Positions 34,470 to 43,525 are shown, numbered from the stretch's first letter. The stretch: 64,000 nt of DNA from Protaetiibacter sp. (GCA_030150265.1 JASLGG010000025.1:62001-126000), one strand, 5' to 3'. Translations and numbers: made by a program. Notes: generated by a model not told the origin, from the letters alone.

Positions 34470-35288
34470 ATGAGCGATTGGCTGCGGGGCATGTTCACCG
34501 AGGTGAAGCCCGTGATCGCGATGCTGCACCTGACGGCGCTGCCGGGCGACCCGGGATACGACAGCCGCGCGGGGGTCCGCGCGATCGTCGACCGCGCCCG
34601 CCGCGAGCTCGACGGCCTCCAGGCGGGGGGCGTGGACGGCGTGCTGATCTCGAACGAGTTCAGCCTCCCGTACCTCACCAAGACCGAGCCGATCACGGCG
34701 ATCTCGATGGCGCGCGTCATCGGCGAGCTCCTGGACGACCTCCGCATCCCGTTCGGCGTCAACGTGCTGTGGGACGGCACGGCCTCGATCGACCTGGCGG
34801 CCGCGACGGGAGCGTCGTTCGTGCGCGAGATCTTCACGGGCGTCTACGCGAGCGACTTCGGCCTGTGGGACACCAACGTCGGCGCCGCCGCGCGCCACCG
34901 CCGCCGCATCGACGCGCAGAACGTGAAGCTCTTCTTCAACATCGTCCCCGAGTCGGCGCGCTACCTCGCCGACCGCGACCTGAAGTCGCTCACCGAGTCC
35001 ACGGTGTTCGCCACCCAGCCGGACGCGATCTGCGTCTCGGGGCTGACCGCCGGCGCTCCCACCGACACCCAGGCGCTCGGCATCGTCAAGGGCGCCGCCC
35101 GCGACGTGCCCGTGTTCGTCAACACGGGCGTGCGCGCGCACAACGTGGCGGAGCAGCTCTCGATCGCCGACGGCGCCGTGGTGGGCACCTACTTCAAGGA
35201 GGGCGGCGTGTTCGAGAACGCCGTCGACCCGGCGCGTGTGGTGGAGCTCATGTCGGCCGTCCGGGAGTTCCGCGCGACCCTCGCGTGA
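34470..35288 (+). CDS. BtpA/SgcQ family protein
   Basis: Cytoplasmic TIM-barrel-like protein of 272 residues, of unknown biochemical function. Recognised by PVIAMLHLTALPGDPGYDSR near residue 13, GGVDGVLISNEFSLPY, FGVNVLWDGTASIDLA, and the C-terminal DGAVVGTYFKEGG phosphate-binding-like loop. ATG 34470 follows AGAGGAC. In E. coli sgcQ sits with sgc PTS genes, an epimerase and a DeoR regulator; the same set is found here, with this gene divergent from the rest, which argues that it handles the same sugar phosphate. Confidence 0.88.
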   Translation: MSDWLRGMFTEVKPVIAMLHLTALPGDPGYDSRAGVRAIVDRARRELDGLQAGGVDGVLISNEFSLPYLTKTEPITAISMARVIGELLDDLRIPFGVNVLWDGTASIDLAAATGASFVREIFTGVYASDFGLWDTNVGAAARHRRRIDAQNVKLFFNIVPESARYLADRDLKSLTESTVFATQPDAICVSGLTAGAPTDTQALGIVKGAARDVPVFVNTGVRAHNVAEQLSIADGAVVGTYFKEGGVFENAVDPARVVELMSAVREFRATLA

Positions 35289-35294
35289 CGAGGG

Positions 35295-35331
35295 CGCCTC
35301 GCCGTCGCCGTCGGCGCGCGGCGGCGAGGCG
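35295..35331 (+). terminator. Hairpin after the SgcQ-like gene
   Basis: CGCCTCGCCG / CGGCGAGGCG 10-bp inverted repeat starting 6 bp after the stop codon, with further pairing possible inside the loop. G+C-rich, no T-tract; terminator-like. Confidence 0.55.
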
Positions 35332-35374
35332 AGGCGGGGGTGAGACGTTCACCCGCGTCCGCTAGCATCCGCCC

Positions 35375-36583
35375 GTGCAACTGCGACGGGTGATCGGCGT
35401 GCCGACCGCGACCGGGGTCGGGGTCTCGGCGATGCTCGGCGCGGGCGTCTTCGCGGTGTGGGCGCCGGCTGCGGCGCTCGCCGGCGCGGGCCTCCTCGCG
35501 GCGCTCGGCCTCGCGATCGTGCTCGCCTCGCTCAACGCGACGAGCACCACGCGGCTGGCTCGCGCGCATCCGGAGTCGGGCGGCGTCTTCGCCTTCGCCC
35601 GCGCGCTCGGCGCGCCTCGCTGGGGCTTCGCGGCCGGCGTGCTGTTCCTCGTCGGCAAGGTCGCCTCGGCGGCCGCCATCGCGCGCGTCGCGGGGGAGTA
35701 CCTCGCGCCGGGCGCGGCCGGATGGGTCGGCGCGGCGCTGCTGCTCGTGCTCGCCGCCGTCAACGCGACCGGTGTGCGCCAGACGGCGGTCGCGAGCCTC
35801 GTGGCCGCGGTCGTCGTGACGACGGGCCTGGTGGCCGCCGACGTGATCGGCCTCACCCGGATGGGCGATCCGCACCCGCTCCTCTGGCCGGATGCGCCGG
35901 CGGGTCTGCTGCCCGCCGCGACGCTCGTGTTCTTCGCCTTCGCGGGCTACGCGCGCGTCGCGACGCTCGGAGGCGAGGTGCGCGATCCGCGGCGCACCCT
36001 GCCCGTCGCGGTCGTCGTCTCGATCGGCCTCGTCGCCCTGCTCGCCGCGGCGACCGCGCTCGTGCTGCTCCTGGGGCTCGGCGTCGACCGGCTCGCGGCG
36101 AGCCCCGCACCGCTCGCCGAGCTCGCCGGCCCCGCGCGGCCGGTCGTGGTCGCCGCCGCCGTGGTCGCCTGCATCGGATCGGCGCTCGGCGTGCTCGCCG
36201 GGCTCAGCCGCACCGCGCACGCGATGGCGGCGGCCGGCGAGCTGCCTCGCGCACTCGGGGTGCTGCATCCGCGCACCGCGACGCCCGTGCGGGCGGATGC
36301 CGCCGTCGCCGTGCTCGCCGCCGTCGCCGCACTCCTCGCCCCACCCGCGCTGCTCATCGGCGCCTCGGCGGGGGCGGTGCTCGGGTACTACGCGATCTCG
36401 CACCTGCTCGCCTGGCGGCTCGGCGGCGCGTGGGGGCGCACGGTCGCGGTCGCCGGATGCCTCGGCTGCGTGCTGCTCGCGGCGTTCGCGCCGCCCCTCG
36501 CGCTGCTCGTGGCCGCGTGCGTGCTCGCGCTCGGGTTCGGGACCCGGGCTTTCGTGGGGCGCGCCCGGACTCTCAGACGCTGA
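35375..36583 (+). CDS. APC-superfamily amino acid permease
   Basis: Membrane transporter of 402 residues with about 12 hydrophobic spans. The first span has the family glycine motif GVGVSAMLGAGVFAVWAPAA (in part); later landmarks are ESGGVFAFARALGAPRWGF and FFAFAGYARVATLGGEVRDP, typical of the YhdG/amino-acid-permease group. GTG 35375 sits six bases after a TAGCAT box, so the transcript is probably leaderless. Its 3' end overlaps the 3' end of the next, convergent gene by 11 bp. Substrate unknown. Confidence 0.87.
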   Translation: MQLRRVIGVPTATGVGVSAMLGAGVFAVWAPAAALAGAGLLAALGLAIVLASLNATSTTRLARAHPESGGVFAFARALGAPRWGFAAGVLFLVGKVASAAAIARVAGEYLAPGAAGWVGAALLLVLAAVNATGVRQTAVASLVAAVVVTTGLVAADVIGLTRMGDPHPLLWPDAPAGLLPAATLVFFAFAGYARVATLGGEVRDPRRTLPVAVVVSIGLVALLAAATALVLLLGLGVDRLAASPAPLAELAGPARPVVVAAAVVACIGSALGVLAGLSRTAHAMAAAGELPRALGVLHPRTATPVRADAAVAVLAAVAALLAPPALLIGASAGAVLGYYAISHLLAWRLGGAWGRTVAVAGCLGCVLLAAFAPPLALLVAACVLALGFGTRAFVGRARTLRR

Positions 36584-36947
36584 CGCCCGGGGACCCGCCC
36601 GGAACGACGCGCACCTCCGGGATGAAGCCGAGGAATCGCAGCTGCGTCAGCGTGCCGCGCACGTCGCTCGAGTAGCAGTACCAGCCGGGGCCCTCGTGGC
36701 CCGAGAGCTCGAAGCGGGCCTCGAACCCCTCGGCGTAGGGGGCGAGCTCGGCCGCCGTGATCGAGCAGGCGAGCTCCGCGGTGCGGGTCGCCGTCGCGAT
36801 CCCGATGAGGATGCCCGGCAGCACGAGGCAGGCGATCGCGATCACCACGACGACGCGGGCGACGCGCCGCATGCGGCGGCTGCGCCCGATCCCCACCTCG
36901 CCGTCCTCGGCGAAGGCGAGCTCGGGCGGGAGGTCGTCGTCGTGCAC
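36573..36947 (-). CDS. Small single-span membrane protein, hypothetical
   Basis: A 124-residue protein with an acidic N-terminus (VHDDDLPPELAFAEDG), a basic patch, one membrane span at about residues 27-48 (VARVVVVIAIACLVLPGILIG in part) and an extracytoplasmic region with two cysteines and PGWYCYSSDVRGTL. No family was recognised. GTG 36947 is chosen because the acidic N-terminus looks like a genuine cytoplasmic start and a weak GAGACT box lies six bases upstream. It converges on the permease gene. Confidence 0.6.
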   Translation of the reverse strand: MHDDDLPPELAFAEDGEVGIGRSRRMRRVARVVVVIAIACLVLPGILIGIATATRTAELACSITAAELAPYAEGFEARFELSGHEGPGWYCYSSDVRGTLTQLRFLGFIPEVRVVPGGSPGVSV

Positions 36948-37035
36948 CGGGCCAGTCTCGCATCCGGGCTGCACGTGCCGCCGGCCACGCGGCGCGGCTC
37001 CGGTCCGGCGCGGCGGTCGGGCGTAGCGTCGAGCC

Positions 37036-38397
37036 ATGACCGGCACGGCCGACGCACGACTGCGACAGCGGCTCGGGGAGGCGCTCGGCCTCGACGTGGT
37101 GGGCGTCAACGTGAGGGGCGTCGCGACGCTCGAGTCGCCCTATCCGGTGTCGGACCTCGCCGCCGCGTCCGTGGCGGCCGCGGCCGCGGGTCTCGTCGCG
37201 CTGCTGGATGCCGCGGGTCTGCCCGGCGGCGGCGCCACCGTGCGGCGCGAGCTCGCCGATGCCTGGTTCCGGGCGGGCGTGCGCCCGGTCGGCTGGATCG
37301 CCCCGGCGCCGTGGGACGCGCTGGCGGGCGACTACGCGGCATCCGACGGCTGGATCCGGCTGCACACCAACGCGGAGGCCCACCGGCTCGCCGCCCTGCG
37401 GGTGCTGGGGGTCGACCCTGAGCGGTCCGCGGTGGAGCGGGCGGTCGCGCTCTGGACGACCGAGCAGCTCGAGACGGAGCTCGTGGCCGAGGGCGGCTGC
37501 GCGGCCGCGATGCGCACCCCCGCCGAGTGGCTGCGGCATCCGCAGGGCGCGGCCGTCGCGGCCGAGCCGCTCGTGGCGCGCGAGTCAACGGATGCTGGCG
37601 GGTCGCCCTCGGCCTGGGCTCCGACCCGGGAGCGTCCGCTCGCCGGTCTGCGGGTGCTCGACCTCACGCGCGTGCTCGCCGGGCCCGTCGCGACGCGGCT
37701 GCTCGCCGGTCTCGGGGCCTCCGTGCTGCGCGTCGACCCGCCCGACTGGGACGAGCCCGCGCTCGCTCCCGAGATGACCCTCGGCAAGCGCACCGCCCGC
37801 ATCGACGCGCGCGATCCGGCCGGCATCGCGGTGCTCCGCCGCCTGCTCGGCGAGGCCGACGTCGTGGTGCACGGCTACCGGCCGGGCGCGCTCGACGGGC
37901 TCGGCCTCGGGGCCCAGGAGAGGCAGGCGCTGCGGCCCGGACTCGTCGACGTGTCGCTCGACGCCTACGGCTTCACGGGGCCCTGGGCGGGTCGCCGCGG
38001 CTTCGACAGCCTCGTGCAGATGTCGTCGGGGATCGCGGATGCGGGCATGCGCGCCGGTCTCGCCGACCGTCCCGTGCCGCTGCCGGTGCAGGCGCTCGAC
38101 CAGGCCACCGGCTACCTCATGGCGGCCGCCGCGCTCACCGGGCTGCGCGACCGCCTCGCCGCGGGGACGGGATCGCTCGCCCGGTTGTCGCTCGCGCGCA
38201 CGGCGGCGCTCCTCGAGGAGGTGCGCGGCGTGCCGCGCGCCACGACGTTCGCCCGCGACGAGCCGGATGAGGGCGAGCTGTTGCAGACCGGCTGGGGACC
38301 GGTGCGCGTGCTGCCGCCACCCCTCGAGGTGCCGGGCGTGCGGATCGGCTGGGAGCGTGCGCCGCGCCCCCTCGGGAGCGACAACCCCACCTGGTGA
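37036..38397 (+). CDS. CaiB/BaiF-family (class III) CoA-transferase with rearranged domain order
   Basis: A 453-residue CoA-transferase-like protein. The usual N-terminal signature of the family, LAGLRVLDLTRVLAGPVATRLL, starts only at about residue 203; it is followed by VDPPDWDE, VVVHGYRPGALDGLGL and RRGFDSLVQMSSG, whose Asp fits the catalytic aspartate. The first 190 residues (ASDGWIRLHTNAEAHRLAALRVLG) instead resemble the small domain that normally comes later. ATG 37036 lies six bases after TAGCGT (leaderless). It may transfer CoA between carboxylic acids; no partner gene identifies the substrate. Confidence 0.78.
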   Translation: MTGTADARLRQRLGEALGLDVVGVNVRGVATLESPYPVSDLAAASVAAAAAGLVALLDAAGLPGGGATVRRELADAWFRAGVRPVGWIAPAPWDALAGDYAASDGWIRLHTNAEAHRLAALRVLGVDPERSAVERAVALWTTEQLETELVAEGGCAAAMRTPAEWLRHPQGAAVAAEPLVARESTDAGGSPSAWAPTRERPLAGLRVLDLTRVLAGPVATRLLAGLGASVLRVDPPDWDEPALAPEMTLGKRTARIDARDPAGIAVLRRLLGEADVVVHGYRPGALDGLGLGAQERQALRPGLVDVSLDAYGFTGPWAGRRGFDSLVQMSSGIADAGMRAGLADRPVPLPVQALDQATGYLMAAAALTGLRDRLAAGTGSLARLSLARTAALLEEVRGVPRATTFARDEPDEGELLQTGWGPVRVLPPPLEVPGVRIGWERAPRPLGSDNPTW

Positions 38398-38419
38398 GGG
38401 GCCGCGGCGCAGGACAAGC

Positions 38420-39868
38420 TCAGTGCGTGTCGACCGCCGACACCTCGCTGCGGTCGCCCGACCACAGGGTGTGGAAGGTGCCCTCGCGGTCGACGCGCTT
38501 GTAGGTGTGGGCGCCGAAGAAGTCGCGCTGGCCCTGCACGAGCGCGGCGGGCAGCCGCTCGGCGCGCAGGCCGTCGTAGTAGGCGAGCGAGGAGGAGAAG
38601 GCGGGGGCCGGGATGCCGGCCTGTGCGGCGGCGACCACGACGCGACGCCAGGCCTGCTGGGTGCGGGCCACGGCATCCGCGAAGTACGGCGCCGTCACGA
38701 GCGCGACGAGACCGGGGTCGGCTGCGTAGGCCTCGGTGATGCGGTTGAGGAACTGCGCCCGGATGATGCAGCCGCCGCGCCAGATGGCCGCGATGTCGCC
38801 CTTCTTGATGTCCCAGCCGTACTGCTCGGCGCCCGCGACGATCGCGTCGAAGCCCTGCGAGTAGGCGATGATCTTCGAGGCGTAGAGCGCCTGGCGCACA
38901 TCCTCGACGAAGGCGTCGGTGTCGGCGACGTCGAGCGTCTCGTCGGGGCCGGGGAGCGACGCCGCGGCCGCGCGCTGGGCGGGCTTCGACGAGAGCGAGC
39001 GGGCGAACACGGCCTCCGCGATGCCCGAGACGGGCACGCCGAGGTCGAGCGCGGTCTGCACGGTCCAGGCGCCGGTGCCCTTGGCGCCGGCCTGGTCGAG
39101 GATGACGTCGACGAGCGGCTTGCCGGTGGCGGCATCCGTCTGGCGCAGCACCTCGGCGGTGATCTCGATGAGGTAGCTCTCGAGCTCGCCGCGGTTCCAC
39201 TCGGCGAAGATGTCGGCGATCTCGGCGGGGCTCTTGCCGGTGCCCTTGCGGATGAGGTCGTAGGCCTCGGCGATGAGCTGCATGTCGGCGTACTCGATGC
39301 CGTTGTGGATCATCTTGACGAAGTGGCCGGCGCCGTCGTGGCCGACGTGCGTGACGCACGGCTCGCCCTCGGCGACCGCCGCGATCGACTTGAGGATCGG
39401 GCCGAGCGTGACCCACGACTCGTCGGAGCCGCCGGGCATGATCGAGGGGCCGTTGAGCGCGCCCTCCTCACCGCCGGAGATGCCGGCGCCGACGAAGTTG
39501 ATGCCCGTCTCGCGCACCGCCTTCTCGCGGCGGATGGTGTCGGTGAAGAGCGCATTGCCTCCGTCGACGATGATGTCGCCCGGCTCGAACACCTTCACGA
39601 GCTCGTCGATCACCGCGTCGGTGCCGGCGCCCGCCTTGACCATGATGATCGCGGTGCGGGGCTTCGCGAGGGTGGCGGCGAACTCCTCGTACGTCGCCGC
39701 GGGCAGGAAGCCGGCCTCGGGGTGCTCGTCGAGCACCGTCTGGGTCTTCTCGTAGCTGCGGTTGAAGATCGCGACCGTGTTGCCCTCGCGGCTCGCGAGG
39801 TTGCGGGCCAGGTTCGACCCCATGACGGCGAGTCCGACGACTCCGATGTTGGCAGCGGCTTCAGGCAC
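38420..39868 (-). CDS. gnd: 6-phosphogluconate dehydrogenase (decarboxylating)
   Basis: Oxidises 6-phosphogluconate to ribulose-5-phosphate and CO2 with NAD(P)+. 482 residues, the usual long-form length. The dinucleotide fold reads NIGVVGLAVMGSNLARNLASR; substrate-binding blocks are GISGGEEGALNGPSIMPGG and GHFVKMIHNGIEYADMQ; IWRGGCIIRAQFL is in the helical C-terminal domain. GTG 39868 is the apparent start. It is the first gene of the sugar-acid region on this strand and would complete a route from gluconate together with the gluconokinase at 50551. Confidence 0.96.
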   Translation of the reverse strand: MPEAAANIGVVGLAVMGSNLARNLASREGNTVAIFNRSYEKTQTVLDEHPEAGFLPAATYEEFAATLAKPRTAIIMVKAGAGTDAVIDELVKVFEPGDIIVDGGNALFTDTIRREKAVRETGINFVGAGISGGEEGALNGPSIMPGGSDESWVTLGPILKSIAAVAEGEPCVTHVGHDGAGHFVKMIHNGIEYADMQLIAEAYDLIRKGTGKSPAEIADIFAEWNRGELESYLIEITAEVLRQTDAATGKPLVDVILDQAGAKGTGAWTVQTALDLGVPVSGIAEAVFARSLSSKPAQRAAAASLPGPDETLDVADTDAFVEDVRQALYASKIIAYSQGFDAIVAGAEQYGWDIKKGDIAAIWRGGCIIRAQFLNRITEAYAADPGLVALVTAPYFADAVARTQQAWRRVVVAAAQAGIPAPAFSSSLAYYDGLRAERLPAALVQGQRDFFGAHTYKRVDREGTFHTLWSGDRSEVSAVDTH

Positions 39869-39936
39869 GGATGTTTCTCCTAGCGTCGGGGGGATGCCAC
39901 CAGATTACCGGGCGGGTCATTCCCGGGGTCACCCGG

Positions 39937-40674
39937 CTAGAACCCGGTAGGGCTCACCACGAGCTCGTCGATCGTCACCTGCGGCGGGCTGTCGAGCACG
40001 AACTGCACGGTGCGGGCGATGTCGTCGGGGGTGAGCATGCGCGCGCGGGTCGCGGCGTCGGGTTCGGCGGGCCGCAGCCGCAGGAACTCGCTGTCGACGT
40101 CGCCCGGCAGCAGCAGCGTCGCCCGGATGCCGTGGCGCCCCTCCTGGCCGTTGAGCGTCTCGGTGATCGCCTTGAGGCCGCGCTTGCTCGCCGTGTAGGC
40201 GACGCCGGCGCCGGGCGACAGGCGCCAGGCCGAGATCGACGACACGACGACGATCGTGCCGTGGCCGGCATCCCGCATCCCGGGCAGCACGAGGTCGACG
40301 AGCCGCGCGACCGCGAGCAGGTTGGTCTCGACGACCGCGGCGAACTCGCCGATCGACTGGTCGGCCCAGGTGCGGCGCGGGGTGTTGAGTCCCGCGGCGA
40401 GCACGAGCTCGTCGACGTGGCCGAGCTCCGCCACGACGCGCTCGTGCGCCGCGGCCGGCGACGTCGCGTCGCGCACGTCGAGCGGCACGAGGAGCGGCTG
40501 CGCGCCGCCCGCCTCGAGGATGCGCTGCGCCGTCTCCTCGAGTGCCGGGATACGGCGCCCGCTGAGCGCCACCCGGCGCCCGGATGCCGCGGCGCTCACC
40601 GCGGATGCCCGGCCCATGCCGCTGCCGGCGCCGGTCACCCAGGTGACGCGGTCGCGCATCCGCGGTGCGCTCAT
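39937..40674 (-). CDS. Short-chain dehydrogenase/reductase
   Basis: A 245-residue classical SDR: TGAGSGMGRAS for cofactor binding, the NAG-like VLAAGLN, catalytic Ser in VVVSSISAW and YTASK motif (Tyr/Lys). The cofactor loop SGRRIPALEE has an Arg after strand 2, suggesting NADP preference. It lies just downstream of the KGPDC-like gene on the same strand and may act in the same sugar-acid pathway, but the 4-bp gap on its 5' side is followed by a weak GAGTCT box, so it could have its own promoter. Substrate unknown. Confidence 0.88.
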   Translation of the reverse strand: MSAPRMRDRVTWVTGAGSGMGRASAVSAAASGRRVALSGRRIPALEETAQRILEAGGAQPLLVPLDVRDATSPAAAHERVVAELGHVDELVLAAGLNTPRRTWADQSIGEFAAVVETNLLAVARLVDLVLPGMRDAGHGTIVVVSSISAWRLSPGAGVAYTASKRGLKAITETLNGQEGRHGIRATLLLPGDVDSEFLRLRPAEPDAATRARMLTPDDIARTVQFVLDSPPQVTIDELVVSPTGF

Positions 40675-40678
40675 GCCC

Positions 40679-41416
40679 TCAGACTCCCGCGGGGTACTGG
40701 ATGGGCGCCGCGTGCACCCGGCCCGCGGCCTCGGTGAGCACCCGGCCGAGGTCGCCCGAGGCGGGGCTGAAGGTCTTGCCGTCGATCGCGAGCGGTGCGC
40801 CGAACACGACGACGGGGGCGCCGACCTCGGGGCACCGGATGGCCTGCTCGATCGAGAGGCCGCCGACCGCCTGCACGGGCACCGTGGTGGCCGCGACGAT
40901 GTCCGACAGCTCGGTGAGCGGGCTGAGGCCCAGCTCGGGGTGCTTGTTGCGGTGGTCGTAGCCGATGTGGTGGATCACCATGCCGACTCCGAGGCGCTCC
41001 ATGCGCACGCACGCCGCGACGCGGTCGTCCTCGGCGAGGTCGTCGCCCATCACGAGCATGCCGAAACGCTCGCCCGCCTCGATGACGGCCTCGATGGTGG
41101 CCTCGTGGGCGCGCGCCATGACGATGACGGCGTCGGCGCCCGCGTCGCCCATCATCTCGGCCTCGAGGTAGCCGCCGTCCATCGTCTTCAGGTCGACGAC
41201 GATCGGATGCTCGGGGAACTCCTTGCGTAGCGCGCGCACGGCGTGCAGGCCCTCGGCGAGCACGAGGGGCGTGCCGACCTCGATCCAGTCGACGCCCGAC
41301 TCGACCGCGACGGCCGCGGTGCGCAGCGCCTCGTCGTTGTTCGTCAGGTCGAGCGAGATCTGCACGAGCGGGCTCGTGAGGTTCTCGCGGGTGAGGTGGC
41401 GGATGGACGTGGGCAT
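40679..41416 (-). CDS. Orotidine-phosphate-decarboxylase-superfamily enzyme (KGPDC/HPS-like)
   Basis: TIM-barrel enzyme of 245 residues of the group containing 3-keto-L-gulonate-6-phosphate decarboxylase (UlaD) and 3-hexulose-6-phosphate synthase. The superfamily D-K-x-x-D motif is VVDLKTMDGGYLEAEMM; VGTPLVLAEG, VQAVGGLSIEQA and VVFGAPLAID are the phosphate- and substrate-binding loops. Either a decarboxylation or an aldol reaction on a sugar phosphate fits. It sits in a run of dehydrogenase genes, consistent with a uronate/aldonate catabolic role. Confidence 0.82.
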   Translation of the reverse strand: MPTSIRHLTRENLTSPLVQISLDLTNNDEALRTAAVAVESGVDWIEVGTPLVLAEGLHAVRALRKEFPEHPIVVDLKTMDGGYLEAEMMGDAGADAVIVMARAHEATIEAVIEAGERFGMLVMGDDLAEDDRVAACVRMERLGVGMVIHHIGYDHRNKHPELGLSPLTELSDIVAATTVPVQAVGGLSIEQAIRCPEVGAPVVVFGAPLAIDGKTFSPASGDLGRVLTEAAGRVHAAPIQYPAGV

Positions 41417-41443
41417 CGGGGTCGGTTCCTCGGTTCTTCGGGG

Positions 41444-42385
41444 TCAGCGGGTGACGGTGTTGGTGAGCGGGCGACCGGCGAGCAGCGCGCGCAGGTTCTC
41501 GGCGACGAGCTCGTCGGCGCCGATCGGACGGCCGCCCGCGGAGTGCGGCGTGATGATGACGTCGGGCAGGTCCCACAGCTCCGACTCGACGGGCAGCGGC
41601 TCGACCTCGGTCACGTCGAGCGCCGCGCCGCCGAGCCTCCCACGGCGCAGCGCCTCGGCGAGCGCCGTCTCGTCGACGGTCGTGCCGCGGCCCACGTTCA
41701 CGAGCCAGGCGTGGTCGGGCAGCAGCGCGATCTTCTCGGCGTCGAGGATGCGGCGGTTCTCCGCGGTGCCGGGGAGGATCATCACGAGCATGTCGGTCTC
41801 GGGCAGCAGCGCGGAGAGGTCGGACTCGGCGACCACCCGGTAGCCGGCGCGCTCGCCCGCGCTGCGGGCCACGCCCGTCACGGTCGCGCCGAGCGCGGTG
41901 AGCAGCGGCGCGAGGGTCTGCGCGATGGCGCCGAAGCCCCAGATCGCGACGCGGGCGCCGCGCAGGGTCGTGACGCGGTTCGGGTCGTGGGCGGGCTGGC
42001 GCCCGCCGATCTCGCCGGCCCAGCGGTGGCCGAGCTGCGCGCGCACGAGGGTGTGCAGCCGTCGGGCGCCCGCGAGCGCGAGCGCGAGGGCGTGCTCGGC
42101 GACCGTGACGTTGTGCAGCGAGCGGCCGGAGGTGATGACCACGTCGCCGGCGAAGCCCGCGTTCAGCACCTGGTCGGGGCCTGCGGCGAGCGTCTGCACC
42201 CAGCGCACGCCCCTCAGCTCGGCGGCGACGGAGGCGAGCTGGGCATCCGGGTTGCCCCACACCACGATCGCCTCGGCGTCGTGGTGCTCGGCCGGGATCG
42301 GCTGCGCGAAGTCGTAGCTCACGGCCTCGACGCCGTCGACGACGGGGAGCTCGAGGGGCAGCGAGGTGGGGAGCAGGATCTTCAT
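41444..42385 (-). CDS. D-2-hydroxyacid dehydrogenase
   Basis: NAD(P)-dependent D-isomer-specific 2-hydroxyacid dehydrogenase, 313 residues. Nucleotide-binding GFGAIAQTLAPLL near residue 145; catalytic Arg in VNVGRGTTVDE, Glu in DVTEVEPLP and His in ITPHSAGGRP. ATG 42385 overlaps the stop of the upstream Ldh-family gene (ATGA). A second member of the same family is at 51081. It could reduce a 2-keto sugar acid or oxidise an aldonate; substrate not evident. Confidence 0.9.
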   Translation of the reverse strand: MKILLPTSLPLELPVVDGVEAVSYDFAQPIPAEHHDAEAIVVWGNPDAQLASVAAELRGVRWVQTLAAGPDQVLNAGFAGDVVITSGRSLHNVTVAEHALALALAGARRLHTLVRAQLGHRWAGEIGGRQPAHDPNRVTTLRGARVAIWGFGAIAQTLAPLLTALGATVTGVARSAGERAGYRVVAESDLSALLPETDMLVMILPGTAENRRILDAEKIALLPDHAWLVNVGRGTTVDETALAEALRRGRLGGAALDVTEVEPLPVESELWDLPDVIITPHSAGGRPIGADELVAENLRALLAGRPLTNTVTR

Positions 42386-43419
42386 GCGCGGTCCTCGGGG
42401 AAGGGGACGCCGGCCTCGGCGCCCAGGGTGCGGAGCTCGGCGAGGGTGGCCTCGGCGAGAGGGATGCCGGCGGCGCCGCGTGCGGCGCTCGTGCGCTCCT
42501 CGGGCTCGCCGGGCACGAGCACGGCGTCGAAGCCGGGGGCGGGGGCGGTGCCGCGCGCCTCGGCGGCGAGCGCGTCCATGCGGGCGAGGAAGTCCTCCAT
42601 CGGCAGGAAGCGGCTCACGTCGATCGCGATCATGAAGTGGCCGACGTCCTGCGGGCGGCTGAAGTCGGAGTACATGTTGCCGATGCCGTGCGTGATCGCC
42701 GCGCCCGTGAGCACGCCCGACAGCACCTCGACGAGGTAGCCGAGCGCGTAGCCCTTGGGGCCGCCCGCGGGAAGCAGGGCGGTGATGGCGTTCGGGTCGG
42801 TCGTGGGCGCGCCGTCGGCGTCCACGCCCCAGTCGGCGGGCACGCTGCGGCCCTCGGCCTGGGCGACCATGACCTTGCCCATGGCGGAGGTGCTGGTGGC
42901 CATGTCGAGGCTGATGGGGGCGCCGCTCGTGGGGGCCGCGAAGGCGAAGGGGTTGGTGCCGAAGAGCGGGCTGCGGCCGCCGAAGGGAACCACGACGGGC
43001 TCCGAGTTGGAGGTCACGACCGCCACGAGGCCCTCGCCGGCGAGCCAGCGCGCGTAGAAGCCGGCCGCGCCGAAGTGGGTGCTGCCGTGGATGGCGACCG
43101 CGGCGATGCCGTGCTCGCGTGCCGCGTCGCGGGCGGCGCTCGCGGCGACGCGGGCCGCGATCTGTCCCGTGGCGCCGTGCGCGTCGACGCGGAGGGCCGC
43201 GCCCGTTCCGCTCAGCACGGGCTGCGCGTCGGCGCTCGTGAGGCCCGCGTCGATGCGCGCCCGGTAGGCGGCGAGGCGGATGACGCCGTGCGAGTCGATG
43301 CCGCGGAGGTTGGCGTCGACGAGCGTCTCGGCGAGGTACGCCGCGTCCTCTCGGGGGTAGCCCCACGCGGTGAGGAGCTCGGTGACCCACCCGTGGAGGC
43401 GGTCGGCTGCGATCGGCAT
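42382..43419 (-). CDS. Ldh/malate-dehydrogenase-family oxidoreductase (DlgD/YlbC type)
   Basis: A 345-residue NAD(P)-dependent dehydrogenase of the type 2 malate/L-lactate family, which includes 2,3-diketo-L-gulonate reductase and ureidoglycolate dehydrogenase. Signature blocks: DANLRGIDSHGVIRL with the catalytic His, GHFGAAGFYARW-like STHFGAAGFYARW, PFGGRSPLFGTNPFAFAAP and GGPKGYALGYLVEVLSG. The start is ATG 43419, because AAAGGA lies seven bases upstream; a longer ATG 43446 version lacks this. It is the first gene of the leftward unit and is divergent from the isomerase gene at 43526. Confidence 0.9.
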   Translation of the reverse strand: MPIAADRLHGWVTELLTAWGYPREDAAYLAETLVDANLRGIDSHGVIRLAAYRARIDAGLTSADAQPVLSGTGAALRVDAHGATGQIAARVAASAARDAAREHGIAAVAIHGSTHFGAAGFYARWLAGEGLVAVVTSNSEPVVVPFGGRSPLFGTNPFAFAAPTSGAPISLDMATSTSAMGKVMVAQAEGRSVPADWGVDADGAPTTDPNAITALLPAGGPKGYALGYLVEVLSGVLTGAAITHGIGNMYSDFSRPQDVGHFMIAIDVSRFLPMEDFLARMDALAAEARGTAPAPGFDAVLVPGEPEERTSAARGAAGIPLAEATLAELRTLGAEAGVPFPEDRA

Positions 43420-43466
43420 TGCTGGTCCTTTCGGCATCGTCGCCATCGTGTCAATTGATCGTATAG

Positions 43467-43477
43467 GTAATATTTAT
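43467..43477. promoter_or_regulatory. A/T-rich motif shared with 47259-47269 (candidate GntR operator)
   Basis: GTAATATTTAT within an A/T-rich island in the divergent gap between the Ldh-family gene and the isomerase gene. The other divergent gap of the region carries GTATTATTTAT, 10 of 11 identical. The GntR/FCD repressor gene lies between the two gaps. Confidence 0.5.
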
Positions 43478-43525
43478 TAGACGTGGACACCCGGTCCGCG
43501 TCAAGCCCACGACAAAGAGGTTGCA

